From: Dolomedes plantarius
Taxonomy: Eukaryota > Arthropoda > Arachnida > Araneae > Dolomedidae
Reading direction: 5' to 3'
NCBI GenBank assembly: GCA_907164885.2
Contig: OU015501.1
Span: 59,739,619 to 59,803,618, forward strand
Length of the DNA: 64,000 bases
Position numbers and translations under genes: made by a program. Each line of letters begins with the position of its first letter. Positions within the stretch are counted from its first letter, which is position 1. The notes beneath the pieces were generated by a model. It did not search any database. It was not told where the DNA came from and saw only the letters and a list, made by a program, of their open reading frames with translations. Below are positions 24,607 through 35,941 of this stretch, piece by piece.

Positions 24607-25384
24607 CCGTAAAATCTTGAGTATAATACGCACTTTTTCACATTTTAGTCCGCAAAAATGAGGGTGCGTTTTATATTCGCGTACAAAAAAAAAGTAGTTT
24701 CAAACATTGTATTAACGAACGTACAGCAGATGTAAGACATTGTCGCAACATGGGTGCGTGCACATCTGCACTCCGTGATTCATCCACCCGTTTACTAAGC
24801 AGGTATTCCTTTTAAATAAACGGAACTCACAGTCCGTATCGCACACGCATTCGTTTAATAACAGGTCCTTTGAAATAGTGATAGTTCCCGGTTGTTACAA
24901 GTGCACAAAATTATTTTATTTTACTTATTTCCCTCAAATTTTCTTCAAGACGGTCCTATACGGTAAAAAAATTATCAATTGTTAAAAGTGAGACGACAGT
25001 GAGAACAACATATAATGGGAGGATTGGCAGTAGTCATCAAATGAGGATAATGGTGATATATATTACGACGGTATCAATACTTTGACATGGACGTTACAAC
25101 CATAGATGAGGTGTATTCTAGTGAAAGTGATAAAGACTGATAATTTGCCAGTATCGTTTGTTTTGAATAAAAATTTAAGTTTTTTTTCTACTGAATTTTA
25201 TGTTTTCGTTTCTTTTTAATTACAAATTTTATTTCTGCTAATAAATATTTGTGCAATTTTTAAATAAAATATTGAAAAGTTATGGGTGCGTATTGTAGTC
25301 AAATTTTAATTTTTTCCGAAAATTTCGCGCAAAATCAAGCATGCGTATTATACTCGGGTGCGTATTATAGTCGAGATTTTACGG
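24607..25384. mobile_element. pogo/Tigger-like non-autonomous element
   Basis: A 778-bp element flanked by TA (24605-24606, 25385-25386), with inverted ends CCGTAAAATCTYGASTATAA and GCGTATTATA-type subterminal repeats. The right end holds two tandem copies of the TATAATACGC unit. An interior Asp/Ser/Glu-rich frame (DDSENN) may be a residue of a transposase tail. It cannot encode a transposase. Confidence 0.75.
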
Positions 25385-25386
25385 TA

Positions 25387-26112
25387 TGCACTGGACTTTC
25401 AATGTAGAGGAACTATATTCCATAACATTTCTAACAGAAAACGAAACTTAAATAGTTTGAGAGTTATCCAAAGTTCAATTTCTAACTTTCAATAATCTAA
25501 GCGAGTTCAGGCTTATCAATAACTTTAGATATCGAGCCTCGGCATCGAAGTACATCTGACACCGCATAAACTGGAATTTTATTGCAAAACTATCGTGAAA
25601 ACAATGATACTGTCATCATACTCACGAGGACGAAAATACAAAGGAGATTTCGAAACACGTTTGCGGAAAAATATAAATGTGCAATCATATGATTTCTACA
25701 ATTCCTTTAAATGAAAAAAAATACTTCTCCGAATGAATGAAACCAAAGATAAATTTAACACTTTTTAAAAAATAGCTATCACTGACATACTCTTGTCGCT
25801 AAACACAGAAATTTTAGAACTCCTGTCAGATAAAAGATACATATTTCCCAGCTATGTTTTCTACAACTATTTATATTTCATGTATAAGAGAGTCTTTGGT
25901 AGATCATATTTCAAATATCATTTCACGTAAGCGCGTGTGGATGCGCATGTACCCAGTATGATAATTTATGCTGAATTCCCGATTTTCCATGCAAATTAAG
26001 GAACGGATACGCAGGAATAATCTAAAATGGCTAAGTATAACTAAAACAAATATCACTATTCAGAAATTTTAAATGAACTATATATCCTGATTTAAACGAT
26101 TTTTTAATAAAA
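25387..26112. other. intergenic, no gene seen
   Basis: AT-rich; nothing recognised. Confidence 0.4.
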
Positions 26113-26526
26113 CTAGCTGAGTGGCAACCCGTTGTGTTGCTTTTTCGATTTAAAATGAAATAGTTTCATTTCTTAAAGATTAAAAACCGTTTAATCACTT
26201 TTAAAAATATATTAGAATTTTTAAAAAACGAAATAATTTAAAATTTTCTTTCTCAAATTTCGGTTTTTGGCTTTTGAAGTAATTCTTTCAAATCTCCGTT
26301 TTCAAATTTTGCTTTTTAATGTGCTTAAAAATAGAAAGTAGTGTGCTTAAAAATTAAGTGCTTAAAATAGAAAGACAAAAAAGAAATTCATTCAATTAGA
26401 AAAAATTCAAAAGGTTTTAACTTCTCATTTCCTAAAACTAAAATTATTTCTGGATTTCAATTATTAAATGACTCGTTCTCAACTAATAATTTTTCTTTTT
26501 GGCAACTGAGCAGAATTTCTTTTGAA

Positions 26527-26910
26527 GAGTAGAGTTCCTGGGTCTATTGACTTTAACTCATGTCGCAAGATGCTTATTATCAATGTATATGTGCTCAATA
26601 GAAAAAAAAATATTAAGTTAAATTAAATTTAAAGTTATCAGTTACATTAATATAAAAATTAAGTTTAAAACCTTCAAAAAGTAGAAGGGTAAGATAAATT
26701 TAAAAATTAGAAATATATTAAGATTAAATAAATTAAGATTAAAATGAAGAATTAAAAAATTTAAAGAAAATAAGTTGATATTAATTATAAAGTTACGGAA
26801 AAATGGCCCTCAGCAAACAAGATGGAAAGTTCGCATAATAAAAGAAAAAAGGCCCTGTGCAGGGTCAAACAATTCGTAATAAGATGATTGCAGAGTTCCG
26901 CGGGGGGAAA
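26527..26910. repeat. dispersed repeat R, copy 1
   Basis: Starts GAGTTCCTGGGTCT, continues with a TGTCGCAAGAT.. and ATGTGCTCA segment, AT-rich body, an AGGCCCT block, and ends near GTTCCGCGGGG. The same order of motifs occurs at 58586-58990. It encodes nothing I recognise. Confidence 0.6.
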
Positions 26911-26954
26911 ACAAAAAAAAACCAAGATAAGGAAAATTGGAAAATACAGCACCA

Positions 26955-27025
26955 CCTAGGACCGAACCCATAACGTAGGGTTTACCAGGTCAGCGCGATA
27001 GCACTACGTCACGACAGCACACAGG
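26955..27025 (-). repeat. tRNA-like segment
   Basis: On the minus strand ACGTAGTGCTATCGCGCTGA resembles a tRNA D-arm/A-box region. GGGTTCGGTCC, one mismatch from the B box, follows at tRNA spacing. It probably belongs to a SINE attached to repeat R. Confidence 0.4.
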
Positions 27026-27643
27026 CAGGTGAGCAACATGGGAGATATATTGCAGTAAGGCCGAATGTAAATATTAATCTCGGGTGGAAAAAGTGCTTAA
27101 AAATAGAAATACAGTTCTGACGAATTCAAAATTGGTGGTGGAAGAATCCTATCAGTTGTTCATTAATTAGAAGCAAATTTCACGAACTCGCTGGAATTAT
27201 TAGTGAGTAAAGTAATAAGTCGAAAAATTACGAACTCGGCATTCAGTTAAAATTGAGTTTTTCAAGTATGCTCTTTTAGAATGAAAACTTTTTTTTTATT
27301 GAATGTATTTGGCATATTTTGGAAGCTGAATATCTAGCAAATGCCGATAAATCGTAAAATTGACATTAATAAATGCAGAAAACTGAAATATTTGTCCATC
27401 AAAATTGTCGATTTCGTGAAATTCGGAAAACTGCTTTGGGGAAAAAGCTTCGTTTGCAATGAAAAACATTTTAAATTTGTCGATTGGAGGACGGAAAAGT
27501 TCAATTTTGCATGCATGAAAATAGTGGAAATTTGCGAAACGGAACGGAGCTGGCCCACCCGGAATGTCAGCTGTTTCAGCTCTCCTCTTCCATTGAGTTC
27601 GGCAGTTTTAAATTAATAATTAAAAATGTTTAACTAGACAACA

Positions 27644-29415
27644 GCTAGTACTAAAGAGGATATGGGGACGCGTATGGAAAACTTTTTAAAAAGAGGTTTA
27701 AGATCTACAGGCCAAAATTTGCGTTATTTAAGGAGGAAACATCCAAACTCTAAACAACTTTTTAGTTACAATTATAACCAGGATTCGAGGCAACTAGCAA
27801 CTTCAAGATCGGCAATATAAACTACATGAACACGTATTCAGTTCACTGAAATGATAACGTGTCACCGAAATTAAAAAAATAACACTGAAAATAAAAGTTC
27901 TCTATTTGTGGACATATTGCGGAAGTTCCAGCGAGAGTTACCATGGAATTATTAAATCTCGAGTATATCTAACACATATTTTTTTAAATGAATAATAATA
28001 ATTAAAAGAAAACTTGCCAAAACCTTGTTTTGGAAACACCTAGAATCATCAACTGGCCATAGATAAATTGGCTACAAACGACTAATGGATGAGAAAGTGT
28101 TTAGAGTTAGACTAAGGGAACATTTGTTGATATATGTGCGATATCTAAAATTTTTAATATTTCATGTCAAAGTCTTTCCTATTCGGGTGTATTCAAACTT
28201 TAAAATACATGGTTTACCGCAATTAAAACTACAAAACTTAAAAAAAATTTTGTAGAGAAACAACTCGAAATTTTACTTATTACTGGCACAAACATTTCTA
28301 AGTCAGGAATGTCAACTGAAACATTATATCAATTTAACACAGATCATCCATACTGCTCTATAACACATACATAAAACAACTAATTAATGGATGTATGCGA
28401 ATAACTGATAAAGTGTTATATACTATGTATATAAAATAGATTATTACTACAAGTTAAAGGTTTCACACAAATTACAGTAAAAATTTCGCAAACAGTTTAA
28501 GACAGCTAGAATATTACATGAAATATGCATAATAAGAAAATAACTAAAAGATGAGTAATCAGAAAGTCTCACTTTTCATATATAAACTGAATCACATACT
28601 CTGCTCCATACATTTTCGGAACATGCTTTATGCATATCATAAATCTAGTATTAAACAACTACTGCCTTTCTGATTGAGTGAATGACGATTTGACTCCTTG
28701 ACGTAAGCGGATCATTTGTCAAGAGGATAAACTCGTACAATGAAACGACGAGGAGTAGATGAAGCTTTGAAAGCAAGATGTCACATGAAATTGTAAAAGT
28801 AGAAATCTGCCATAGTGGTGCGTCATTAGATCGAATGAGTACAATTTTTATTCTCATTCGCAACGTCAGAAAACGAGCTTTTAGTGAGACTTAAGAATTC
28901 ATAGATTTTATGTTTCTCAATCGACCAAGAATTGCATAAAAGTTACATAATCTCCCAGATTGCTTAAGTATCAGACGCTTGAGTACCAGAAATGGCATTT
29001 TGTATCATAAATAAAGGAGTTCTAATCCGTTATATTCGTTATTACTGTACGGCCATACAGTACTGAGGACATTTAAAATTCTGGTGCTATAAATGTTTAG
29101 ATTAAAGTTCGTAAAATAAACTTGATATGTATTTGAATGAGGTTATCTTTCGTAAACGCATACTGTATCTAACCCTGATTTTACTGGGAAGTGAGCAAAA
29201 ATACTGAGAACTAGAAGTTAATTTATACCCATTACCACAATTTTTGGTTCAAACTATGATTCATACTAATATACCATTATGAATCATAATTTTAGCTCTA
29301 CACACAAGTTTCCAAAGAAACTTGTGAGTACAGCTAGCTCTACTCGCGTGCAGATTCCGCATTGACAGTTAAAAAGCTTAAAGTTTTGGCAACCAAAATC
29401 TGATTATATAGCAAG
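27644..29415. other. intergenic, no gene seen
   Basis: AT-rich, no transposon ends and no convincing coding frame. Confidence 0.4.
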
Positions 29416-29518
29416 GAACTCTATGGATTTCTAAATGAACTAAGAGGCACAAATTTAACTCTACAGTTATACAATCAAAAATTAGCAAAATTGCAGCTAA
29501 CTCCAGAATCAACTAAAG
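29416..29518 (+). CDS. candidate exon, unrecognised protein
   Basis: An open frame (ELYGFLNELRGTNLTLQL, then YNQKLAKLQLTPESTK) runs into AAAG|GTATGT, a fair splice donor. A gcaag acceptor-like site precedes 29416. The same frame further upstream also looks coding (ADSALTVKKLKVLATK) but is separated by one TGA at about 29401. This is therefore either two exons, a pseudogene or a decayed gag-like ORF. I do not recognise it. Confidence 0.28.
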
Positions 29519-29549
29519 GTATGTAAGGCGGTTGGTTCTTAAACACCAC

Positions 29550-30024
29550 CAGGCCCAGATTTTCCATTAGCCCCCCCCCCCCGGATGTTGGGGAGCCCCA
29601 AAAAATTTTTATTTTAAAAAGAAAAAGAAAAAAATCCCCAATTCAATTTTTTTTAATTTTACCTTTTTAATAGCAGAATTTTTTTTTATATATCCTTTCA
29701 AATTTGATTGATTGATTGGTTGGTTGGTTGGTTCATCATATGTATGTTATAGTGTATATGCGGGATTAATAAGTTTTTCTGGTTGCATTGTATTGGTGTT
29801 TTAACGATGAAGTTAATATGTTGTATTGCTTTTTGTTATTTGATAATGTTCTAGGCTTCTACGCTTCAAATAGCCAATTCTTGGTAAAATGGTACTTTCA
29901 CAATGATTCATGATTATTTTTTTTTTGTGTGTGTCAATTTTGGAAATTTTAGGCCCACATCAGTGTTAGGGGGCCCCCATCCCGAGTTGTGCCTATAGTC
30001 AAGAATTTTCTAAATCGGGCCCTG
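29550..30024. mobile_element. hAT-type non-autonomous element
   Basis: Ends CAGGCCCAGATTT and AAATCGGGCCCTG, with flanking 8-mers AACACCAC and AATGCCAC (6 of 8 identical). The left part has a poly-C tract, and the right subterminal part has GGGGGCCCCC. Ageing explains the imperfect duplication. Confidence 0.65.
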
Positions 30025-30032
30025 AATGCCAC

Positions 30033-31215
30033 GGTATGTTTTGTAACACGAGGTCTACAACAAAACCCTTTGCAGGAGATAGTAAATGATATTTCTTTGG
30101 TTACCATCAATATTTGAGGAAACCATTTCAGATGCATATCGATATCAATAAGGGTACGAAGCCAATATACAGCATAAATTCAAGTGAAAGAAGCATTAGT
30201 TCTCCTATGTGTCTCTCATGGGTTTTTTTTAGAGAGCAGTTGTACATGACGTTAAACAGACCTTTGGTGTCCTAGGAAATATCAGAACATTTTAGTCCGT
30301 ATAACTGAATGATACGAATAAGAAACTATAGAAACGATGTCTTATAAGGAGTGGCCAAGACCAGTTTCTCTTGCTTCTAGAAGACTGATTTTTATCAGTC
30401 AGGAACGATAAAAATCAGTTAAAAGCGTGGTGAGTAAAATGATCTACAAAAGTTAGACTATTCAACTTTTTCCTCAACACTATCTTCAAAGATTTTCTTA
30501 AAAGTGTCGAATGACAGTTGAACACAGTAGTGTCGATATATTTCGTAGCAGTAAGGAAAATAAAAGTAAGAACTGGGTGTGTAGGAAGTTTTAATCACTT
30601 CCTCGAATTTAAGGGGGTGTACAGGAATTTCTAAACAGTATGAAAATATAAGCTTTCGCAGCAAAAAGTCGCAGTAAAGAGAAAAAAAAAATTGAAGTTA
30701 GAAACCACGAAGCTCAACGCAAATATTAAAAATTTCCAGCCTAATCCGCATCTCGGATATTCCCACCCGAAAGCCTCTGAAGCGAAAACACAGGTTTTAA
30801 AAGCGTTATGAATCACCTAAGAAGTTGTATGATTCAGCTAATCTGGTCACACTTTAAGCGATTTACTCTCTAATGTTTAATGTGCAATCATTCAAAACAG
30901 GTTTTATCTTCAATCACTGAGAGCTAAAGAGATCACGGGAAAAGTAACAGCAAATTATGATATTACATCATAAGCTGTAATTAAAGGAAATTAGTATAGA
31001 TAGATTACATTGAGTACAATATAATAGTTTCAGAAAACCGATTAGTTTATGCGATAATGTAATTTCATACAGGGTTATATACTAGGGGCTTCACCCGAAA
31101 AATGCGCTGTAATTTTGAAAAGAGGAAACATTTCAAGTTGAAATTTGACAGTGCTTTAATTCTTCACATTCACGCCGATTTCACAGATAAAATTTCACTA
31201 AAAATGTCCGTCATT
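30033..31215. other. intergenic with a short hairpin
   Basis: A 12-bp perfect inverted repeat CTGATTTTTATC lies at 30385-30418 with a 10-nt loop. A GC-richer open patch after TTTCCAG at about 30742 (PNPHLGYSHPKASEAKTQ) is too short and lacks a good donor. Nothing else seen. Confidence 0.4.
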
Positions 31216-31216
31216 G

Positions 31217-31370
31217 CCATCCAAGTAGAGATGAAGTCATCGCTGCATTTTATCAAATGTACGCTTTAACATGTTGGCATTTATTGCTTCAGTTTCCTCT
31301 GTGTTGTTTACCAGCTGCTGAATAGTCTTGGGCTTATTGTTGCTTCTCTGGTATGATGTCATCGTGAAGA
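31217..31370 (-). pseudogene. mariner-superfamily transposase tail
   Basis: The minus strand reads NNKPKTIQQLVNNTEET, then NANMLKRTFDKMQRR, one stop, and LHLYLDGNDGHF. This is the C-terminal pattern seen after the catalytic domain of several IS630/Tc1/mariner transposases, ending in the G..HF motif. Only the last about 45 residues survive. Confidence 0.45.
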
Positions 31371-31984
31371 TAGAAGATACTTTATATTCAAATTTCAGCT
31401 TGAAACGTTTTAATGTAGGATTACGTTCCCCAATAACGGTCCTCCGGAAAAGAAAATTTCAGACGCTAAAATCGACCATCCGTCCGTACCTCACGAGTTT
31501 AATTTTGGCAGCGCACTAACCCAGTCTCTGTACGCTTGGAAAAGCAGGTAAACAGTTAAACAGAAAAGCACCAAAATGCTTCAAAATTTGACATACATAT
31601 ATGTATACAGTATGCCCACTAAAGTCCCTTCCCACCCTCTTAACTTCGGAACGGCTGCTGCTATATTCATAAAAGTGGTGTCTAGGTATAGTAAAGTAGC
31701 CATGTGCTACTGAATGAAACCACATACCACGCCACCTGGTGGAAAACTGCGGAGTTAGCACTCCTATCTCGAAACGGAACGAGATAGGGAAAAAAAAGTG
31801 ATTTACAAAGTTGTAGAAAATAATTGATTTAGTACGAAAAGATACCTTGTGGACATTAATGCAAAGAATAGAATGGTTAAAACGTGCATTTGTTTTTTCA
31901 TGATTTCCTACACTGTGACGTCACGAAACTAGAACGAAAGGAGAAATGGTTATCTTTCGGGCAAAACACGACACTGCAATGTGT

Positions 31985-32045
31985 ACAATGGTATATCGCT
32001 TTTGATCCCCAATCAAAAGGACCGCGGTTCAAACCTCGAGGGTTT
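31985..32045 (+). repeat. tRNA-like segment
   Basis: Reads TGGTATATCGC (A-box-like), then a 7-bp stem CTTTTGA/TCAAAAG with a 7-nt loop, then GCGGTTCAAACC (B-box match). The arrangement is tRNA-like, but position 33 is not T and the acceptor stem is poor. It sits inside the long-TIR element and is probably a SINE head. Confidence 0.45.
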
Positions 32046-32156
32046 CATCCTTGTACTGATTGTCTTTATAAACAGAGTAGACAATACGTAGATCGTGTAA
32101 AATAGTGTCGCTTCAACTCAACGCAACTTGCGCTTGGTGTTCGAAATTTTTGCAGT

Positions 32157-32586
32157 ATGCAAATACGTAAGAAACGTCACGCCTGTTCACATGAGACAGC
32201 TATAAAAGAGACATCTGGTATGTTGATGCTCGTGGTCATAGCTGAGTATTTCAAATCTGTATCTCCAGTGAAACAGTACCTCGTCCAGGAATTCGGGGAC
32301 CAAATAATTGGGTATGGCGGTTTCGAAGAGTGGCCTGCACGTTCGCCTGATCCGACTCCACTGGACTTTTTCCTGTGGGTATACCTGAAACAGCAGGTGT
32401 ATGCGATCCCTCCACAAATATTGCAGGACCTTAAACGACGCATTACGGACGCTTGTGCCAACGTGTCACACTCTATGCTCCGACGTGTGCAACGTGAGAT
32501 TCAAACGAGGAATGTGTATTGCAGGAATGTGTATTTGCCAAATGTGTATTGCAGCTGACGGTGAGAAGTTTGAACATCTCAAATAA
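32157..32586 (+). pseudogene. DDxD transposase, C-terminal fragment
   Basis: Contains EEWPARSPDPTPLDFFLW, in which the Asp of LDFF is the third catalytic acid of a mariner-superfamily DDD triad. LQDLKRRITDACANV and LRRVQREI follow. A frameshift near 32510 is needed to reach the natural tail (MCIAADGEKFEHL, stop at 32586). The first two Asp motifs and the DNA-binding domain are absent. This fits a family widespread in arthropods with the WPARSPDLTPLDFFLWG signature. Confidence 0.7.
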
Positions 32587-32968
32587 AGGTATATTGTTAA
32601 AATTAGTTGTTTTTTTATCTTTCTCAGATCCTTTTGTCACGTCGAATTGTAGGAAATCACGAAAAAACAAATGCGCGTTTTAACCATGTAGTCTTCTCAT
32701 TAATGTCCACAAGGTACCTTTTCTTACTAAATCGATGATTTTCTACAACTTCGTAAATCACTTTTTTTCCCTATCTCGTTCCGTTTTCAACATAGGAAGG
32801 CTAACTCCACAGTTTTCCACCAGGTGGCGCGGTAGGTGGTTTCATTCAGTAGCGCATGGCTACTTTACTATACCTAGACACCACTTTATGAATATAGCAG
32901 CAGCCGTTCCGAAGTTAAGAGGGTGGGAAGGGACTTTAGTGGGCATTAAGTATATATACATACGTACA

Positions 32969-32971
<3 letters not shown>

Positions 32972-33017
<46 letters not shown>

Positions 33018-33018
33018 G
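32972..33018. repeat. (TA)n(CA)n microsatellite
   Basis: TA run at 32972-33000 followed by AC repeats at 33001-33018. Confidence 0.95.
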
Positions 33019-33170
33019 TGGAATCTCGATCGATCGTTTTCGGATCCATCGTTTTTCCGTATGTGTCGTTCATTTATTCAGTCCCAACGATCCTATTGCA
33101 TCTATCGTTTCCGCATCTATCGTTTTCCTTCCGCATTTATCATCATTTCAATCGGTCCCTTGAATTGTAC
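33019..33170. repeat. single end of a pogo-like element
   Basis: CAGTGGAATCTCGATCGATC resembles a pogo/Tigger terminus. Degenerate ATCGTTTCCGCAT units follow. No right terminus was found, so it is a fragment. Confidence 0.35.
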
Positions 33171-33584
33171 ATAGGTAAGCAGCGATAAGTAATCCTACGT
33201 TAATAACCCGCGGGTAGTTTCGTTAGAGACTACCTGAAATTTTTTTTTCCCTTTCATATAACTTTTTTGGGTAAAGCCTCGAGTGAATCAACCTATATTA
33301 AAAACGGTGAATGTCATACTACGATGAAACTCTGAAAAATTCAATTTTTTTAATTATCAGAACAGCAAAATATTGTTTAATTATTAAGTATGCACTTCGC
33401 ATGCTAAAAACAACATATGATTTTTCATTAAAATTTATGTTTACAAGTCTCATACATATATAAATTTTAATGATTAAAAATAACGAAAATAATGATAATC
33501 TAAATTTATTAAGGCAATGTATGCATGCCGAATAGTAATCTCATGTGTTCAGGATAAGTTATTGACAAAATTTTCAATTTTCAG
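33171..33584. other. AT-rich, nothing recognised
   Basis: No gene or transposon ends. It would be the upstream intron if the exon at 33585 is real. Confidence 0.4.
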
Positions 33585-33817
33585 ACATCCAAGGTACAGC
33601 ATGCTTTAACCATACAGAGATATCTTTAAAGGCAGTGGCGAATCCCAGAAGTAAAGGTATTTATTATCTCAGCAATCAAAATGAAATATGTCGCCTAGTC
33701 CCGATCACACATATGTGTCTCGATTATCAGAAGGTACCTACAATTCTTTCATCGACCACTCTCAAGGGAGACTGTAAATTGCAACGGACCATTAGTTGCC
33801 AAATTATGTTATGGTAA
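33585..33817 (+). CDS. candidate exon, Cys-rich extracellular-type peptide
   Basis: A pyrimidine-rich acceptor (attttcaattttcag) is followed by two bases and an open frame of 76 codons to TAA at 33815-33817. The peptide begins IQGTACFNHTEISLKAVANP and contains CRLVPITHMCLDYQ and GDCKLQRTISC. That is five cysteines plus an NHT glycosylation sequon, as in secreted or receptor ectodomains. A GTAATT just before the stop (33813) could be a donor, making it an internal exon. ATTAAAG near 33861 is a weak poly(A) option. I do not recognise the domain. Confidence 0.42.
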
Positions 33818-34187
33818 TTACATGACCCAAACGCAATATAGTTAAGTTAAACACTAAACTGATTAAAGTCTTTATTCCGAGAACAACTTTAGTTACGACC
33901 TTAACGTATCGGATGCTATGCAAAATTCAAACAAAGGATACCATACAAGAATAATAAATGCAAATGGGACAACATTTTCCTCTAACAGATGGCTAATGCG
34001 GGCTTTTGGAAAAATAATTATTTGACTTTTAGAAACTCCAGGCCGTGTATGTAATAACAAAGTATACATACTTGAAGATATATAACTATCAAAATATTGC
34101 AATTTTAGATTAAATATTAATTAAAATAAAGCGGAACAAATGAAATTTCAGCGAGAACAATAGCAAGAGTCATTGAGCGTTGTATTA
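33818..34187. other. AT-rich, nothing recognised
   Basis: No gene or element seen apart from the weak ATTAAA noted for the preceding exon candidate. Confidence 0.35.
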
Positions 34188-34504
34188 CAGTCGAATCCCG
34201 TTATAACGAACTTCAAGGGACCAAAGGTTTTGTTCGCTTTATCCGGTGGTTCGTTAGATCCGAACCGTTAAGAAAAATGCCAGAATTCACAAAATGTATA
34301 ACTTATTCGTTGCAAAGTTTATTTAATAATAATGTATTAAAAAATGATAAAATCTATTAAAAATGATCATTAAGGAATTAAATCGACTAATACCGATTAC
34401 ATTAAACTGACACAATACTAATTAAATTACGTACAATAGGAAAACGGCGGGATCAAAATTTTCGTTTGTTATATACCGGGTTCGTTATAACGGTGTTCTG
34501 ACTG
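34188..34504. mobile_element. pogo/Tigger-like MITE
   Basis: 317 bp flanked by TA (34186-34187, 34505-34506). Ends are CAGTCGAATCCCGTTATAAC and GTTATAACGGTGTTCTGACTG, a typical Tigger-type terminus with a subterminal CGTTATAACG palindrome. Non-coding. Confidence 0.85.
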
Positions 34505-34629
34505 TATATACATACTGTGTTTAATAACGAAAAAAATGTTATTCTCCTATTCTTAAGTTTCTCACACCACTTAAAAAAAACTTATGCAGCTACTCTTAAA
34601 CTGTTCCAAGTATTCTAATTATTTCCGTG

Positions 34630-34635
34630 TTTATT
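34630..34635 (-). promoter_or_regulatory. poly(A) signal AATAAA
   Basis: Minus strand, about 76 nt beyond the stop of the exon candidate at 34711-34821. Confidence 0.3.
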
Positions 34636-34710
34636 TATACATTTCCCTCTAACCCTAATCCTCCCTCTAAATTAGAACCATTCGGCCACTCTCGAGCATG
34701 AACGGCATCC

Positions 34711-34821
34711 TTAACGGAAACTCGAAAGGCAACTTGTTTTGGCATGAACATCATGTTGACAAGTCAGGATGGCATTTGTGCTGGGCATGAATATCTTAGC
34801 CAGATTGCAATAAGAACATAT
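34711..34821 (-). CDS. candidate terminal exon, unrecognised
   Basis: A minus-strand acceptor taatctatttctacag is followed in phase 0 by 36 codons and a stop. The peptide starts ICSYCNLAKIFMPSTNAIL and ends TSCLSSFR, with Cys pairs. AATAAA lies downstream. A second minus-strand frame (QVAFRVSVKDAVHAREWPNG) is also open over part of the same sequence, so the correct frame is uncertain. No family recognised. Confidence 0.3.
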   Translation of the reverse strand: MCSYCNLAKIFMPSTNAILTCQHDVHAKTSCLSSFR

Positions 34822-35038
34822 CTGTAGAAATAGATTACCGCTCCTCCTCACAGCCGTGTTAGAGGAATAACATCTACGCCCACTTCCGAGAAATAACTTC
34901 AAAAGGGATTACACTTTAAGACTACAAATGTAACATTGTAATGTTATACGTTATGCAAACAAACTAACGCATAAATGCTATATTTAGTTTCTTCAATCAA
35001 ATATATTATGTTTGCAATTACAAAAGTAACTCAATTAT

Positions 35039-35463
35039 CAGGACTAATCGGAGATGGGAATAGTCCGGATAAAGGAAAATCCGGATAATCGAATTTTGAA
35101 TATCTTCTTTAAAATAAATTTGTTACTTTAGTTTTATAATAATTTATTACAATAATTCCTTTACATAACAACACGTGTATAATAAATGAATTTTTAAAAA
35201 AATTTTTTAAGTCTAATCGTAGTTCGTTTTAACGTCGTTCTCATTTTTGTAGCAACTCCCAAATCGCGAACACTTTTCTAATTTAAACTTGGTTTTTGTT
35301 TGAATTACGCACCTTTTGTCGTAAACAAATGCAAACGTGCATACATTTGACAAGCCCTTTGTAAAAATAAAAATTTAATTTAATCAAATAATTCATTTCT
35401 GTTGTGCGGTACGGATAACTGGAAATCCGGATAATAAAGATCCGAATAATAGAGTTTCTACTG
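35039..35463. mobile_element. pogo-like MITE
   Basis: The right terminus, complement of CAGTAGAAACTCTATTATTC, abuts TA (35464-35465). The left end CAGGACTAATCGGAG carries the matching ATCCGGATAATCG subterminal motif. Roughly 425 bp, non-coding. The left boundary is uncertain by a base or two. Confidence 0.65.
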
Positions 35464-35941
35464 TATTGAACTGGTGGAAGAAAGTGATGAAATTCTACTT
35501 CACTACTAATTGTTAGGAATATTTATCATGAAATTAGCATTTATTTCGAACTCAGTGTCTGACAGTTTACTAAACAACTAATACTATGCATAGAAGGTTC
35601 ACGACTGCAGTATCACGAGAAAGTGAGGGAACATACAAGATATGAATACTAACCAGTATATATTCTAGATGTGGTCAACTGAATAAAATAACAGCAACAA
35701 AAAGGTGGAACTGGTTCATGAATGCTAAATGAAAGGGCTAGAATCATACGCTAATATTTAATTATGAACCATAAATATGTAGTTTACACACAGATTTAGA
35801 ATTAGCTTATTACACACGAGTACAAACTATTTTCAGTATAAATAATATACTATTCCCTTATTAGTTTTATATACCTCATTCAAAAATGTTAATGAATAAA
35901 ATCACACGACTTTATCCTTACTTTTGAATACAAAAAAATAA

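Larger units (their letters stand above)
26113..27643 (-). mobile_element. Helitron family H2, copy 2, with internal insertion
   Basis: CTAG (26113-26116) before T, and a terminal hairpin GCAAC..GTTGC (26124-26140), match copy 1 at 20992. The 5' part (GCTGGCCCACCCGGAATGTCA, about 27550) also matches. The interior is about 1 kb longer than in copy 1 because it holds another dispersed repeat (26527-26910) and a tRNA-like segment. The 5' boundary near 27643 is approximate. Confidence 0.65.
31613..32945 (+). mobile_element. mariner-superfamily element with ~315-bp terminal inverted repeats
   Basis: Long inverted arms (31613 to about 31925, and about 32635 to 32945) begin TGCCCACTAAAGTCCCTTCC. 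They stay alignable, including CACCAGGTGGCG-type and CTATCTCGTTCCGTTTC motifs, up to TGATTTCCTACA. Between the arms lies a transposase C-terminal fragment on the plus strand. A TA precedes the left arm, but the right flank reads TT, so the TA duplication is degraded or the boundary is off by a base or two. Most of the N-terminal and catalytic coding region has been lost. Confidence 0.75.

Noticed and set aside
31080..31110. CTAG beside a short GGGTGAAGCCC hairpin, like a Helitron end on the minus strand
   Set aside because: The hairpin abuts CTAG without the usual spacing and no second copy or 5' end is seen.
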